Shown here: one piece after another, positions 31,899 through 40,256 of the stretch
Layout: each line of letters opens with the position of its first letter
Position numbering within the stretch: the first letter of the stretch is position 1
DNA from: Inhella gelatinilytica
Lineage (GTDB): Bacteria; Pseudomonadota; Gammaproteobacteria; Burkholderiales; Burkholderiaceae_C
Length of the DNA: 64,000 nucleotides
Direction of reading: 5' to 3'
Assembly: GCF_016093295.1 (NCBI RefSeq)
Contig: NZ_JAEDAL010000001.1
Span: 682,001 to 746,000 of the forward strand
Translations under genes and position numbers: made by a program
Notes under the pieces: model-generated
The model's database searches: none
What the model saw: only the letters and a program-made list of their open reading frames with translations
What the model was told of the DNA's origin: nothing

Positions 31899-33107
31899 AT
31901 GAGCCCTGCTGCCCCTGCCCCGGATCGCGACCCTGGCTGCGCCCCTTACCGCGACCCCAAGCGTTACGCCTGGCTGCTGTCGGCCTTGTTTCCGTTGACC
32001 GTGGTGTGGCATTTGCTGCGCTTTGAGCAGACGGGGTGGCTGGGCTGGTTGTTCATCACGCCCTTGGTGATTTACGGCGTGTTGCCCCTGCTGGATGCAC
32101 TGATCCCACTGGACGAGCGCAACCCACCAGAGGCGGCGGTGCGCCAGCTGGAGGGGGACCCGTGGTACCCCCTGCTGACGGCCCTCTTCGTGCCGCTGTA
32201 TTTCGGCCTGGTGCTGCAGGGCACGGCGGTGGCGGTGGCGCACGCGGGCGAGCCGGGGGTGTGGCTGGGCTTGGTGCTCAGCGTGGGGGCCCTGAGCGGA
32301 GCGGCCATCAACACGGCGCACGAGCTGGGCCACAAGCACCCGGCCTGGGAACGCTGGATGGCGCGCGTGGCCCTGGCGCCGGTCGCCTACGGGCACTTCT
32401 TTGTGGAACACAACCGCGGCCACCACCAGCGCGTGGCCACGTTTGAAGACCCGGCGAGCGCGCGGCTGGGCGAATCCTTCTGGGCCTTTTTGCCGCGCAC
32501 GGTGCTGGGCAGCGTGCGCAGCGCCTGGCGGCTGGAGCGCGCCCGCCTGGCCGGACGCAACCTCGGGCCCTGGCACTGGCGCAATCAATGCCTGCAGAGC
32601 TGGGCCCTGACGGTGGGGCTGTTCGGTGCGCTCACCGCCGCGTTGGGGCCCTGGGCGCTGCTCTTCTTGGTGCTGCAAGCGGGGTATGGCTTCAGCCTCT
32701 TGGAGGTGGTGAACTACCTGGAGCACTACGGGCTCAAGCGCGCCACGGGCCCGAACGGCAAGCCCGAGCGGTGCCGCCCCGAGCACAGCTGGAACAGCAA
32801 CCATGTCGCCAGCAATGTGTTCCTCTACCACCTGCAGCGGCACAGCGACCACCACGCCCACCCCACGCGCCGCTACCCCGCGCTGCGCCACTTCCCCGAA
32901 GCCCCTCAGTTACCGAGCGGCTATGCCGGCATGGTGCTGCTGGCCTATGTGCCCTGGCTGTGGTTCAAAGTGATGGACCCCCGGGTGCTGGCCCACTACG
33001 GCGGGGACTTGCGCCGTGCCAACGTGCAGCCCGGCACGGCCTGGGCCACTCAGACCCAGACCCCCGATGCCCCTGATGCCCCTGCAAGCCCCCCTGCCCA
33101 CCCTTGA
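31899..33107 (+). CDS. alkB: AlkB-type alkane 1-monooxygenase (membrane diiron hydroxylase)
   Basis: 402 residues from the ATG at 31899. The frame is open further upstream but only as shadow of the YggL-family gene. About six membrane helices carry the histidine boxes of the fatty-acid-desaturase-like family: HELGHKH (from His141), EHNRGHHQ (around 171), NYLEHYG (around 280) and QRHSDHHAHPTRRYPAL (split: RHSDHHAHP, His315). The NYLEHYGL block is specific for AlkB. It oxidises the terminal methyl of medium-chain alkanes with O2 and electrons from rubredoxin. No rubredoxin gene is adjacent. Confidence 0.9.
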   Translation: MSPAAPAPDRDPGCAPYRDPKRYAWLLSALFPLTVVWHLLRFEQTGWLGWLFITPLVIYGVLPLLDALIPLDERNPPEAAVRQLEGDPWYPLLTALFVPLYFGLVLQGTAVAVAHAGEPGVWLGLVLSVGALSGAAINTAHELGHKHPAWERWMARVALAPVAYGHFFVEHNRGHHQRVATFEDPASARLGESFWAFLPRTVLGSVRSAWRLERARLAGRNLGPWHWRNQCLQSWALTVGLFGALTAALGPWALLFLVLQAGYGFSLLEVVNYLEHYGLKRATGPNGKPERCRPEHSWNSNHVASNVFLYHLQRHSDHHAHPTRRYPALRHFPEAPQLPSGYAGMVLLAYVPWLWFKVMDPRVLAHYGGDLRRANVQPGTAWATQTQTPDAPDAPASPPAHP

Positions 33108-33117
33108 CCCCCCACCC

Positions 33118-34821
33118 ATGCCCACCTTGCCCCAACCGCACTTTGATCGCTTCTACAACCACGCCGAGTTGACGGACTTGCTGGACGGTTACGCGGCCGC
33201 CAAGCCGCGTTTGGTGGAAAAGTTCTCGATCGGGAAAAGCCAAGAGGGGCGTGACATCTGGGTGCTGGCGCTGACCCATACCGACACCGGCACCCACGCC
33301 GAAAAGCCCGCACTTTGGGTGGACGGCAACATCCACGCGGCCGAACTGCTGGCCTCCACCGCCTGCCTCTACTACCTGGACCAGCTGCTGCGCGGCCACG
33401 GCACGGACGCCGCCATCACCCGCCTGCTGGACACGCGCACGGTCTACCTGGCGCCGCGGCTGTGCCCCGACGGGGCCGAGCTGGCGCTGTCGTCCCGCCC
33501 GCGCCACATCCGCTCGGCCACGCGCCGCTACCCTTACGACGAAGCGCCGGTGGACGGCTTGACGCCCGAGGACATCGACGGCGACGGCCGCATCCTGAGC
33601 ATGCGGGTCCAGGACCCCAACGGCGGCTGGCGCCAGCACCCGGACGACCCGCGCCTCTTGATCCCGCGCGCACCGGGCGAGTTCGGCGGCACCTATTACC
33701 GCGTGATGCCCGAGGGCTTGATTCAGGGCTTTGACGGCCTCCAGGTGCGCGTCAACAAAGACGTTGAGGGGCTGGACCTGAACCGCAACTTCCCCAGCGA
33801 GTGGCGGCAGGAGTTCCAGCAGACTGGCGCGGGCCCCTACCCCACCAGCGAGCCCGAGGTGCGTGCCGTGGTGGACTTTGTGACCCAGCACCCCAACATC
33901 GGCGCGGCCATCAGCTACCACACGCACTCCGGCGTGATCCTGCGCTGCTGCGGCACCCGCAGCGACGACGACATGATCCCGGAAGACCTGTGGTCCATCA
34001 AACGCTTCAGCGAGCTGGCCACGCAGCACACCGGCTACCCCAGCATCAGCAGCTTTCACGAATTCAAGTACCACCCCAAGGAGGTCATCACCGGCACCCA
34101 GCAGTGGTTTTACGAGCACCTGGGCGCGCTCTTTTGGGTGGTGGAGCTGTGGTCCCCGAACAAGGCTGCCGGCATCACCGACTACAAGTGGGTGGACTGG
34201 TACCGCGAGCACCCGGCCGCAGACGATCTCAAGCTGCTGCGCTGGAGCGAATCCCTGGGGCCCGATGCCGCCTTCGTCAACTGGCGTCCGTACCAGCACC
34301 CGCAGCTGGGTGAGGTTGAAATCGGGGGCTGGGACCTGATGAACTTCTGGCGCAACCCGCCGCCGCAGTTCCGCGAGCAGGAGGTCGAGCGCTTCCCCTT
34401 GTGGATGAACCAGCTGGCGCTCTCGCTGCCGCGGCTGGAGCTGTTGCAAGCGCGCGCGCAGGCGCTCGGTGACGAGACGTGGCGCATCCGCCTGGCCGTG
34501 TGCAACAGTGGCTTCTTGCCCAGTTACGTGACGCGGCGAGCGCTGACCCGCGAAGTGGTGCGGGGCGTGGTGTTCGAGATCACCCTGCCACCGGGTGACC
34601 CTCACATCGAGCTCATCAGTGGCACCGCCCGGGTGGTGGGCCCGCAGCTGGAGGGCCACGCCCCCAAGGCCAGCCCCCACCACTTTCTACCGAGCCGCGA
34701 CGTCACCGCCGATCGCGCCGTGACCGAGTGGCTGGTGCGGGCGCCGCGCGGCACCCGCGTGGTGCTGACGGCGCGACACGAACGCGCGGGCGTGGTGCGA
34801 ACCGAGCTGGTGCTGGACTAA
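33118..34821 (+). CDS. M14-family zinc carboxypeptidase
   Basis: 567 residues from the ATG at 33118, which leaves a 10-base gap after alkB. Zinc ligands fit HxxE...H: His73 and Glu76 in NIHAAEL, and His268 in ISYHTHSG. The catalytic Glu is probably Glu343 in VVELWS. DLNRNFPSEW (around 220) supplies the substrate-binding Asn/Arg. No signal peptide is seen, so it seems cytosolic, which is less usual for M14 enzymes. About 180 C-terminal residues form a beta-rich domain common in this bacterial subfamily. The substrate is unknown. Confidence 0.92.
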   Translation: MPTLPQPHFDRFYNHAELTDLLDGYAAAKPRLVEKFSIGKSQEGRDIWVLALTHTDTGTHAEKPALWVDGNIHAAELLASTACLYYLDQLLRGHGTDAAITRLLDTRTVYLAPRLCPDGAELALSSRPRHIRSATRRYPYDEAPVDGLTPEDIDGDGRILSMRVQDPNGGWRQHPDDPRLLIPRAPGEFGGTYYRVMPEGLIQGFDGLQVRVNKDVEGLDLNRNFPSEWRQEFQQTGAGPYPTSEPEVRAVVDFVTQHPNIGAAISYHTHSGVILRCCGTRSDDDMIPEDLWSIKRFSELATQHTGYPSISSFHEFKYHPKEVITGTQQWFYEHLGALFWVVELWSPNKAAGITDYKWVDWYREHPAADDLKLLRWSESLGPDAAFVNWRPYQHPQLGEVEIGGWDLMNFWRNPPPQFREQEVERFPLWMNQLALSLPRLELLQARAQALGDETWRIRLAVCNSGFLPSYVTRRALTREVVRGVVFEITLPPGDPHIELISGTARVVGPQLEGHAPKASPHHFLPSRDVTADRAVTEWLVRAPRGTRVVLTARHERAGVVRTELVLD

Positions 34822-34832
34822 ATCGCAGCAAC

Positions 34833-34851
34833 GGGGCGGCTGGGCCGCCCC
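34833..34851. terminator. GC-rich hairpin between convergent genes
   Basis: GGGGCGGC (34833-34840) and GCCGCCCC (34844-34851) form an 8-bp perfect stem with a 3-base loop, in the 42-base gap between the convergent carboxypeptidase and aminotransferase genes. There is no good T-tract on either side, so a role as bidirectional terminator is tentative. Confidence 0.4.
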
Positions 34852-34863
34852 CGGAAAACCCGA

Positions 34864-36006
34864 TCAATCGCGGGCCCGGGCCAGCAGCGAGTTGAGCGCA
34901 TGCTCGAACGAGCCCACGGTACGGTCGATGTTCTGCAACTTGTCCAGCCCGAAGAGGCCGATGCGGAAGCTGCGGAAGTCCGCCCCTTCGTCGCAGGCCA
35001 AGGGCACACCCGCCGCAATTTGCAGGCCCTGATTGGCCCACGCGCGGGTGTTCTGCCACTCGGCGTGAGGGGTATAGCTCACCACCACGCAAGGCGCTTG
35101 GAAGCCCGGAGCCGCCACGCTGGAAATGCCGCGCGCCTCCAGCAGGCCGCGCACCCGGCGACCCAGCTCCACCTGCGCGGCTTTGGCCGGCTCGAAGCCG
35201 AAAGCTCGGGTCTCCTGCACGGCATCCCGCAGCTGCGCCAAGCCGTCGGTCGGGTAGGTGGCGTGATAAGCCATCTGCCCTTGTTCGTGCGCGGCCATGA
35301 TGGCGGCCCACTTCTTCAGATCGAGCGCAAAGCTGCTGCTGGTGGTTTCGGCCAGGCGTGCCACGGCGCGCGGCGAGAGCATCACCAAGCCCGCGCAGGG
35401 GGTGCTGCTCCAGCCCTTTTGTGGCGCGCTGATCAGCACGTCCACACCGGTTTGGACCATGTCCACCCACATGGCACCGGAGGCCACGCAGTCCAGCACG
35501 AACAGACCGTCGTGGGCGTGTACGGCGTCGGCGATGGCCTTCAGGTGGTCATCCGGCAGCATCAGGCCGGCGGAGGTCTCGACGTGCGGGGCGAACACGA
35601 CGGCGGGGCGGGTTCGGTGGATGGTGCTAACGATCTCGTCGAGCGGCGCGGGCGCGAACGGCGCCGTGTCGCCCGGCTGCAGCCGGCGCGCCTTGAGCAC
35701 GGTGTTTGATGCCGCCACGCCCGCCATCTCGAAGATCTGCGTCCAGCGGTAGCTGAACCAGCCGTTGCGCACGATGAGCACGTCCTGGCCGCCCGCAAAC
35801 TGCCGCGCCACGGCCTCCATGCCATAACTCCCGCCGCCCGGCACCACCACCACCGCAGCGGCGTTGTAAACCGCCTTGAGGCCCGCCGATAGGTCCTGCA
35901 TGACCCGGGCAAAGCGCTGGGAGAGGTGGTTCAGCGAGCGGTCGGTGTAGACCACCGAGTACTCCAGCAAACCGTCGGGGTCAATGTGGGGCAGCAGGCC
36001 AGGCAT
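34864..36006 (-). CDS. Class V aminotransferase (alanine–glyoxylate aminotransferase-like)
   Basis: 380 residues of fold-type I PLP enzyme. PLP-binding features are the PGGGSYGMEAVARQF segment near 56-70, LDCVASG with Asp172, and the Schiff-base Lys197 in SAPQKGWSS. The order and spacing fit alanine–glyoxylate, serine–glyoxylate or aminoethylphosphonate transaminases. The exact amino donor cannot be assigned. It is divergent from a CoA-transferase gene across a 177-base gap, which holds no other gene. Confidence 0.88.
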   Translation of the reverse strand: MPGLLPHIDPDGLLEYSVVYTDRSLNHLSQRFARVMQDLSAGLKAVYNAAAVVVVPGGGSYGMEAVARQFAGGQDVLIVRNGWFSYRWTQIFEMAGVAASNTVLKARRLQPGDTAPFAPAPLDEIVSTIHRTRPAVVFAPHVETSAGLMLPDDHLKAIADAVHAHDGLFVLDCVASGAMWVDMVQTGVDVLISAPQKGWSSTPCAGLVMLSPRAVARLAETTSSSFALDLKKWAAIMAAHEQGQMAYHATYPTDGLAQLRDAVQETRAFGFEPAKAAQVELGRRVRGLLEARGISSVAAPGFQAPCVVVSYTPHAEWQNTRAWANQGLQIAAGVPLACDEGADFRSFRIGLFGLDKLQNIDRTVGSFEHALNSLLARARD

Positions 36007-36183
36007 GGGGTTCCGCCTTGAAGAAGAGTCTTGGGGACGCCCGAGTGTAGGAAGCGCGCGCGTCGGCGGTCCGTTTGGGCCCCCGCCACTTCACGCCCCA
36101 AGAAGGCAACCCCCATGGCTGACGGATCCGCGCGAAGGCCGGGGTTTTGAAAATGAGGGTCCCCAGCGCCCCCGTTTCGCCCC

Positions 36184-37392
36184 ATGACCCACGCTCCTCT
36201 TCCCGCTCAAGCTCTGGCTGGCCTGCGTGTGATCGAAATGGGCCAGCTCATTGCCGGCCCGTTTGTGGGCAAGACGCTGGGGGACTTTGGTGCGGATGTG
36301 CTGAAGATCGAAGCCCCCGACGGCGGGGACCCGCTGCGCGGCTGGCGACTCCTGCAGGACGGCACCTCGGTGTGGTGGCAGGTGCAGTCGCGCAACAAGC
36401 GTTCGATCGCCCTGGATTTACGCTCCCCCGAGGGGCAGGACATCGCCCGGCGCCTGATCACCGAGGCCGATGTGCTGGTGGAGAACTTTCGCCCGGGCGC
36501 GCTGGAAGGGTGGGGCCTGGGATGGGAGACCCTGCATGCGCTCAACCCTCGCTTGGTGATGCTGCGCATCTCGGGCTACGGGCAAACCGGCCCCTACCGC
36601 GACCGCCCCGGCTTTGGCCTGATTGGCGAAGCCATGGGTGGGCTGCGCCACCTGACAGCCGAACCGGGTCGCGTGCCCGTCCGCTGCGGGGTGTCGATCG
36701 GCGACACGCTGGCGGCGCTGCATGGTGTCATTGGCGTGCTGCTGGCGCTGTACCACCACAAGGTGCATGGCGGCCCGGGGCAGGTGATTGACGTGGCGCT
36801 GCACGAGGCGGTTTTCAATTGCATGGAGAGCCTGATCCCCGAGTACAGCGCCGCGGGTGTGGTGCGCGAACCCGGCGGCTCGGCCCTGCCCGGCATCGCG
36901 CCCAGCAACGCCTACCGCTGCTTGGATGGCGTGGTGCTGGTGGCCGGCAATGGCGACTCGATCTTCAAGCGCCTCATGAGGGCCATCGCCCGCGAGGACC
37001 TGGGCGAGGACCCCGACCTGGCGCACAACGCCGGCCGCGTCGCGCGGGTGACCGAGATCGATGCCGCCATTGGCGCCTGGACGGCCCAGCGCCGAGTGGA
37101 AGAGGTGCTGACCCACTTGACCGCCGCCCAGGTGCCCGTGGGCAAGGTCTACACCGCAGCGGACATCGCGACCGACCCGCACTACCAAGCTCGCGACATG
37201 CTGCTGGCCCACACCACGCGCGAGGGTCGGACCCTCACCGTACCCGGCGTGGTGCCCAAGCTCATGGGTACACCTGGCGGCATTCGCAGCCCCGCCCCGC
37301 GCCTGGGCGACGACACCGACAGCGTGCTGGCGGGGCTGGGCCTCACGCCCGAGCAAGTGGCCGCGCTGCGCGAGCGGGGTGTGGTCCGCTGA
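36184..37392 (+). CDS. CaiB/BaiF family (type III) CoA-transferase
   Basis: 402 residues with the family start LAGLRVIEMGQLIAGPF, DFGADVLKIE, the NKRSIALDLRSPEG block and VENFRPG. The nucleophilic aspartate is probably Asp174 in VSIGDTLAALHG. These enzymes move CoA between acyl-CoA and a carboxylic acid through an aspartyl-CoA intermediate. No substrate-specific partner gene is adjacent. Formyl-, succinyl- or crotonobetaine-type substrates cannot be told apart here. Confidence 0.92.
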   Translation: MTHAPLPAQALAGLRVIEMGQLIAGPFVGKTLGDFGADVLKIEAPDGGDPLRGWRLLQDGTSVWWQVQSRNKRSIALDLRSPEGQDIARRLITEADVLVENFRPGALEGWGLGWETLHALNPRLVMLRISGYGQTGPYRDRPGFGLIGEAMGGLRHLTAEPGRVPVRCGVSIGDTLAALHGVIGVLLALYHHKVHGGPGQVIDVALHEAVFNCMESLIPEYSAAGVVREPGGSALPGIAPSNAYRCLDGVVLVAGNGDSIFKRLMRAIAREDLGEDPDLAHNAGRVARVTEIDAAIGAWTAQRRVEEVLTHLTAAQVPVGKVYTAADIATDPHYQARDMLLAHTTREGRTLTVPGVVPKLMGTPGGIRSPAPRLGDDTDSVLAGLGLTPEQVAALRERGVVR

Positions 37393-37475
37393 CGGGCCCC
37401 GCGTGCAAAACGACCTGATGCTTCCTGGGGTTTGGCACGTCTGGCTAGAGTCCAGGCCGTTGCTCAGGAGTGCGC

Positions 37476-38564
37476 ATGAACCTTTTGCTTTTCTTGGCCG
37501 GCCTCGCCGCCTTGGTGCTGGGCGCCGACTGGTTGGTGCGCGGTGCCTCCAAACTGGCGCTGCGCCTCGGAATCTCACCCTTGGTGATTGGCCTGACCAT
37601 CGTGGCATTCGGCACCAGCGCCCCCGAGATGGCGGTTTCCGTCGGTGCGGTGCTGGGGGGCCAGACCAACCTCGCCATCGGCAACGTGGTGGGCAGCAAC
37701 ATCTTCAACGTGCTGTTCATCTTGGGTCTGAGCGCCCTCATCGTGCCCCTGGTGGTGAATGTGCAACTCATTCGCCAAGAGGTCCCCATCATGATCGGCG
37801 CGAGTTTGCTGCTGCTCTTGATGGGTCTGGATGGCCGGGTCAGCCTGCTGGAAGGGGGCAGCTTGGTGGTGCTGCTGCTGGCCTACACCGTGTTCCTGAT
37901 CGTGCAGTCGCGCCAGGAAACCCAAGCCGCTCAAGAAGAATTCGCGCAGGAGATTGAACCCGCAGCACCCGGCGCTTGGGACAGCCGCTTGCCCGTGCAG
38001 ATCGGGCTCATCGCGGTGGGTCTCGTCGCTCTGGTGCTGGGCTCGCAATGGCTGGTAACCGCCTCCATCGCCTTCGCTAAGGCGTTAGGGGTGAGCGATC
38101 TGGTGATCGGCTTGACCATCGTGGCGGCCGGCACCTCGATGCCCGAAGTGGCCGCGTCCATCACGGCAGCCATCAAGGGCGAGCGCGACATCGCGGTGGG
38201 CAATGTGGTGGGCAGCAACACCTTCAACATCTTGGGCTGTGTCGGTGTGTCCAGCTTGGCAGCGGGCGACAACGGGCTGCTGGTGTCGGCTGCGGTGGTG
38301 AACTTCGACATCTGGGTCATGTTGGCCGTGGCGCTCGCCTGCCTGCCGGTGTTCCTGACCGGACGAGAGATTGCGCGGTGGGAGGGCGGCGTGTTCGTCC
38401 TCTACTACATCGCCTATGTGCTTTACCTCGTCCTGGCCGCCCAGCAGCACGACCTGCTGCCCCGTTTCTCGACCGTGATGATGGGTTTTGTGCTGCCCCT
38501 GACCGTCGTCACCCTGGTCGTCGCCCTGATTCGACACAAGAGCCCCTCTGGAGCCAACCCCTGA
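37476..38564 (+). CDS. Ca2+/Na+ antiporter, YrbG-like
   Basis: 362 residues from the ATG at 37476, with CAGGAG 5 bases before it. A GTG 6 bases earlier is less likely. Two homologous halves each carry the alpha-repeat of the CaCA family: VIGLTIVAFGTSAPEMAVSV (about 33) and VIGLTIVAAGTSMPEVAASI (about 208), each followed by a GNVVGSN(I/T)FN block. About eleven membrane helices. Cation/Ca2+ exchange across the inner membrane is expected. The lipocalin start overlaps its stop (TGATG). Confidence 0.93.
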   Translation: MNLLLFLAGLAALVLGADWLVRGASKLALRLGISPLVIGLTIVAFGTSAPEMAVSVGAVLGGQTNLAIGNVVGSNIFNVLFILGLSALIVPLVVNVQLIRQEVPIMIGASLLLLLMGLDGRVSLLEGGSLVVLLLAYTVFLIVQSRQETQAAQEEFAQEIEPAAPGAWDSRLPVQIGLIAVGLVALVLGSQWLVTASIAFAKALGVSDLVIGLTIVAAGTSMPEVAASITAAIKGERDIAVGNVVGSNTFNILGCVGVSSLAAGDNGLLVSAAVVNFDIWVMLAVALACLPVFLTGREIARWEGGVFVLYYIAYVLYLVLAAQQHDLLPRFSTVMMGFVLPLTVVTLVVALIRHKSPSGANP

Positions 38565-39151
38565 TGAAAACCTGGAATTCCCACAAAACACTGACGGGGT
38601 GGCTTTCCGGCCTGCTGCTGGCTGCCTCCAACGCAGGCGCGGCACCCCCAACCCCCTTGCCGGAGCTGGACACCGTGGCGTACATGGGCCGCTGGCACCA
38701 GGTGGCGCTGTTCCCCAACCGATTCCAGGCCCAGTGTCTGGACAGCACCACCGCCACCTACACGCTGCTGGACGACGGCCGGGTGCAGGTGGTGAACCGC
38801 TGCCGAACGAAAGACGGTTGGGACGAGACCACCGGCGTCGCCCGGCCGCGGGAAGGCGTCAAGCGCGAGGGCGGCCGCCTGTCGCCCGCCTCGCTGGAAG
38901 TGAGCTTCTTGCCGGCCGCCCTGCGCTGGCTCGGGGTGGGCTGGGGCAACTACGACGTGCTGCGACTGGGTGCGCAGCAGGAGTGGGCCTTGGTGAGCGA
39001 GCCGTCGCGGCAGTACGCCTGGGTGCTCGCACGCAAGCCGCAGCTGGAGGATGCGCAGTGGGCGGCGGTGGAAGCCGAAGCCCGCGCCCAGGGCTTGGAC
39101 TGGGGCCGCATGCGGCGCGAGCCCCAGCCCCCGGCCCGCATCACGCCTTAA
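38564..39151 (+). CDS. Bacterial lipocalin (Blc-like), secreted
   Basis: 195 residues with a Sec signal (MKTWNSHKTLTGWLSGLLLA then ASNAGA, probable cleavage near residue 26). No lipobox cysteine is seen, so it may be periplasmic rather than a lipoprotein. Lipocalin structural motifs are YMGRWHQVALFPNRFQ (the GxW strand A) and a later YDVLRLG, with EWALVSEPSRQYAWVLAR matching the TDY/R-containing regions of Blc. It probably binds a lipid or hydrophobic molecule in the envelope. It is translationally coupled to the antiporter gene. The 3' end overlaps the convergent TauE/SafE gene by 3 bases. Confidence 0.9.
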   Translation: MKTWNSHKTLTGWLSGLLLAASNAGAAPPTPLPELDTVAYMGRWHQVALFPNRFQAQCLDSTTATYTLLDDGRVQVVNRCRTKDGWDETTGVARPREGVKREGGRLSPASLEVSFLPAALRWLGVGWGNYDVLRLGAQQEWALVSEPSRQYAWVLARKPQLEDAQWAAVEAEARAQGLDWGRMRREPQPPARITP

Positions 39152-39945
39152 AGGCGGCTCGCCCGCTCCAGCATCAAGCCCGCCACCGCCACAGCCACGA
39201 CAGCAAATACCTGCCGCAAGCGCGCCGCGGGCACGTGACGGCTGAGCCGGCGGCCCAGCAGCAAGCCCCCCACCGCCCCGGCCGCAAATGGCAAAGCCAT
39301 GGCGCCGGCCAGGCTGCCGTGCAAGGCGGCGCTGGCCAACCCACTGCTGGCCACCAAGGCCATCACGCCCAGGGATGTGGCCTGGATGTTGGCGAAGTCC
39401 AGGTTGGTGCGGCGCTCCAGCGTGGGCACGATGAGGAAGCCACCGCCCACACCCAGCAGCCCGCTGAGCAGGCCCGCGCCCGCGCCCAGGCTGCCCATCA
39501 CCGCCGCACAGCGCGGCGTCCAGCGCAGTTGGCGCTCCCCGTCGGGCCGGAAGCAAACCGGCTGCGCCGGGCGCGGGCTGCTGCCCGCCGGGCGCGTCAT
39601 GCGCCAGGCCGTGAGCAGCAAAAAGGCAGCAAAGGCCAGCAGCAGCGGCGTCGGGGGCAAGCGCTGGGCCAGGGTCACGCCCAGCGGTGCCGCCAGCACG
39701 CCCACGCCCCCAATGAGCAGGGCGGCGCGGTAACGCACCACGCCCTCGCGCAGCCCCAGGCCCGCGCCCAAGAGCGCCGACAGGCCGACCGCCGTGAGCG
39801 AAATGGGCGCCGCCTGCTGCAGGCTCAGGCCAGCGCCAAAAATCAGCAGCGGCACGGCCAGGGCCCCCCCGCCCGCGCCCGTGAGCGCCATGATCAGCCC
39901 GACCACGCCGCCCAGGCCAACCAGCAGCGCCGGTTCAACCGCCAT
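39148..39945 (-). CDS. TauE/SafE-family sulfite/organosulfonate exporter
   Basis: 265 residues from the ATG at 39945 (MAVEPALLVGLGGVVG). Upstream in-frame residues are not hydrophobic. About eight membrane helices with the two family repeats, LTGAGGGALAVPLLI (about 21) and LLGVGGGFLIVPTL (about 160). Members export sulfite, sulfoacetate or related anions, or are poorly characterised. It is the last gene of the minus-strand efflux operon and overlaps the rhodanese gene by 11 bases, which suggests a linked sulfur role. Confidence 0.92.
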   Translation of the reverse strand: MAVEPALLVGLGGVVGLIMALTGAGGGALAVPLLIFGAGLSLQQAAPISLTAVGLSALLGAGLGLREGVVRYRAALLIGGVGVLAAPLGVTLAQRLPPTPLLLAFAAFLLLTAWRMTRPAGSSPRPAQPVCFRPDGERQLRWTPRCAAVMGSLGAGAGLLSGLLGVGGGFLIVPTLERRTNLDFANIQATSLGVMALVASSGLASAALHGSLAGAMALPFAAGAVGGLLLGRRLSRHVPAARLRQVFAVVAVAVAGLMLERASRL

Positions 39946-40249
39946 GCCGCACCGGCAGGCCGTGCGCGGCCCAGGCACCCACGCCGCCCGTCAAGTTGGC
40001 CACTTGGGTGAAGCCGTGGTGCACCAGGAACTGCATCGCCTGCAGGCTCCGCCCCCCGGCTGCGCAGGCGAGCACCAACAGGCGGTCGCGCGGCAGCTCG
40101 TGGAACTGCTGCTGGAAGCGGCTCAGCGGCAGCTGCACGCACTGCGGGTGGTCAAAGGCCAGGCGCTCGGTTTCGTGCGGCTCACGCACATCCACCAGCC
40201 AGGCCCCCTCGGCGAGGGCTTGGGCGCAATCCAGGGTTTGCATCTGCAT
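39935..40249 (-). CDS. Single-domain rhodanese (sulfurtransferase-like)
   Basis: 104 residues from the ATG at 40249 (MQMQTLDCAQALAEG). A second ATG lies 6 bases downstream, and no strong ribosome-binding site distinguishes them. It follows the rhodanese fold with LVDVREPHETERL, the active-site loop ACAAGGRS (Cys followed by the CxxxxRS pattern) and TGGVGAWAAHGLPV at the end. The catalytic Cys would carry persulfide. It lies between a TolC-type channel and the TauE/SafE exporter in the same operon. Confidence 0.88.
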   Translation of the reverse strand: MQMQTLDCAQALAEGAWLVDVREPHETERLAFDHPQCVQLPLSRFQQQFHELPRDRLLVLACAAGGRSLQAMQFLVHHGFTQVANLTGGVGAWAAHGLPVRHGG

Positions 40250-40256
40250 AGGGAGG

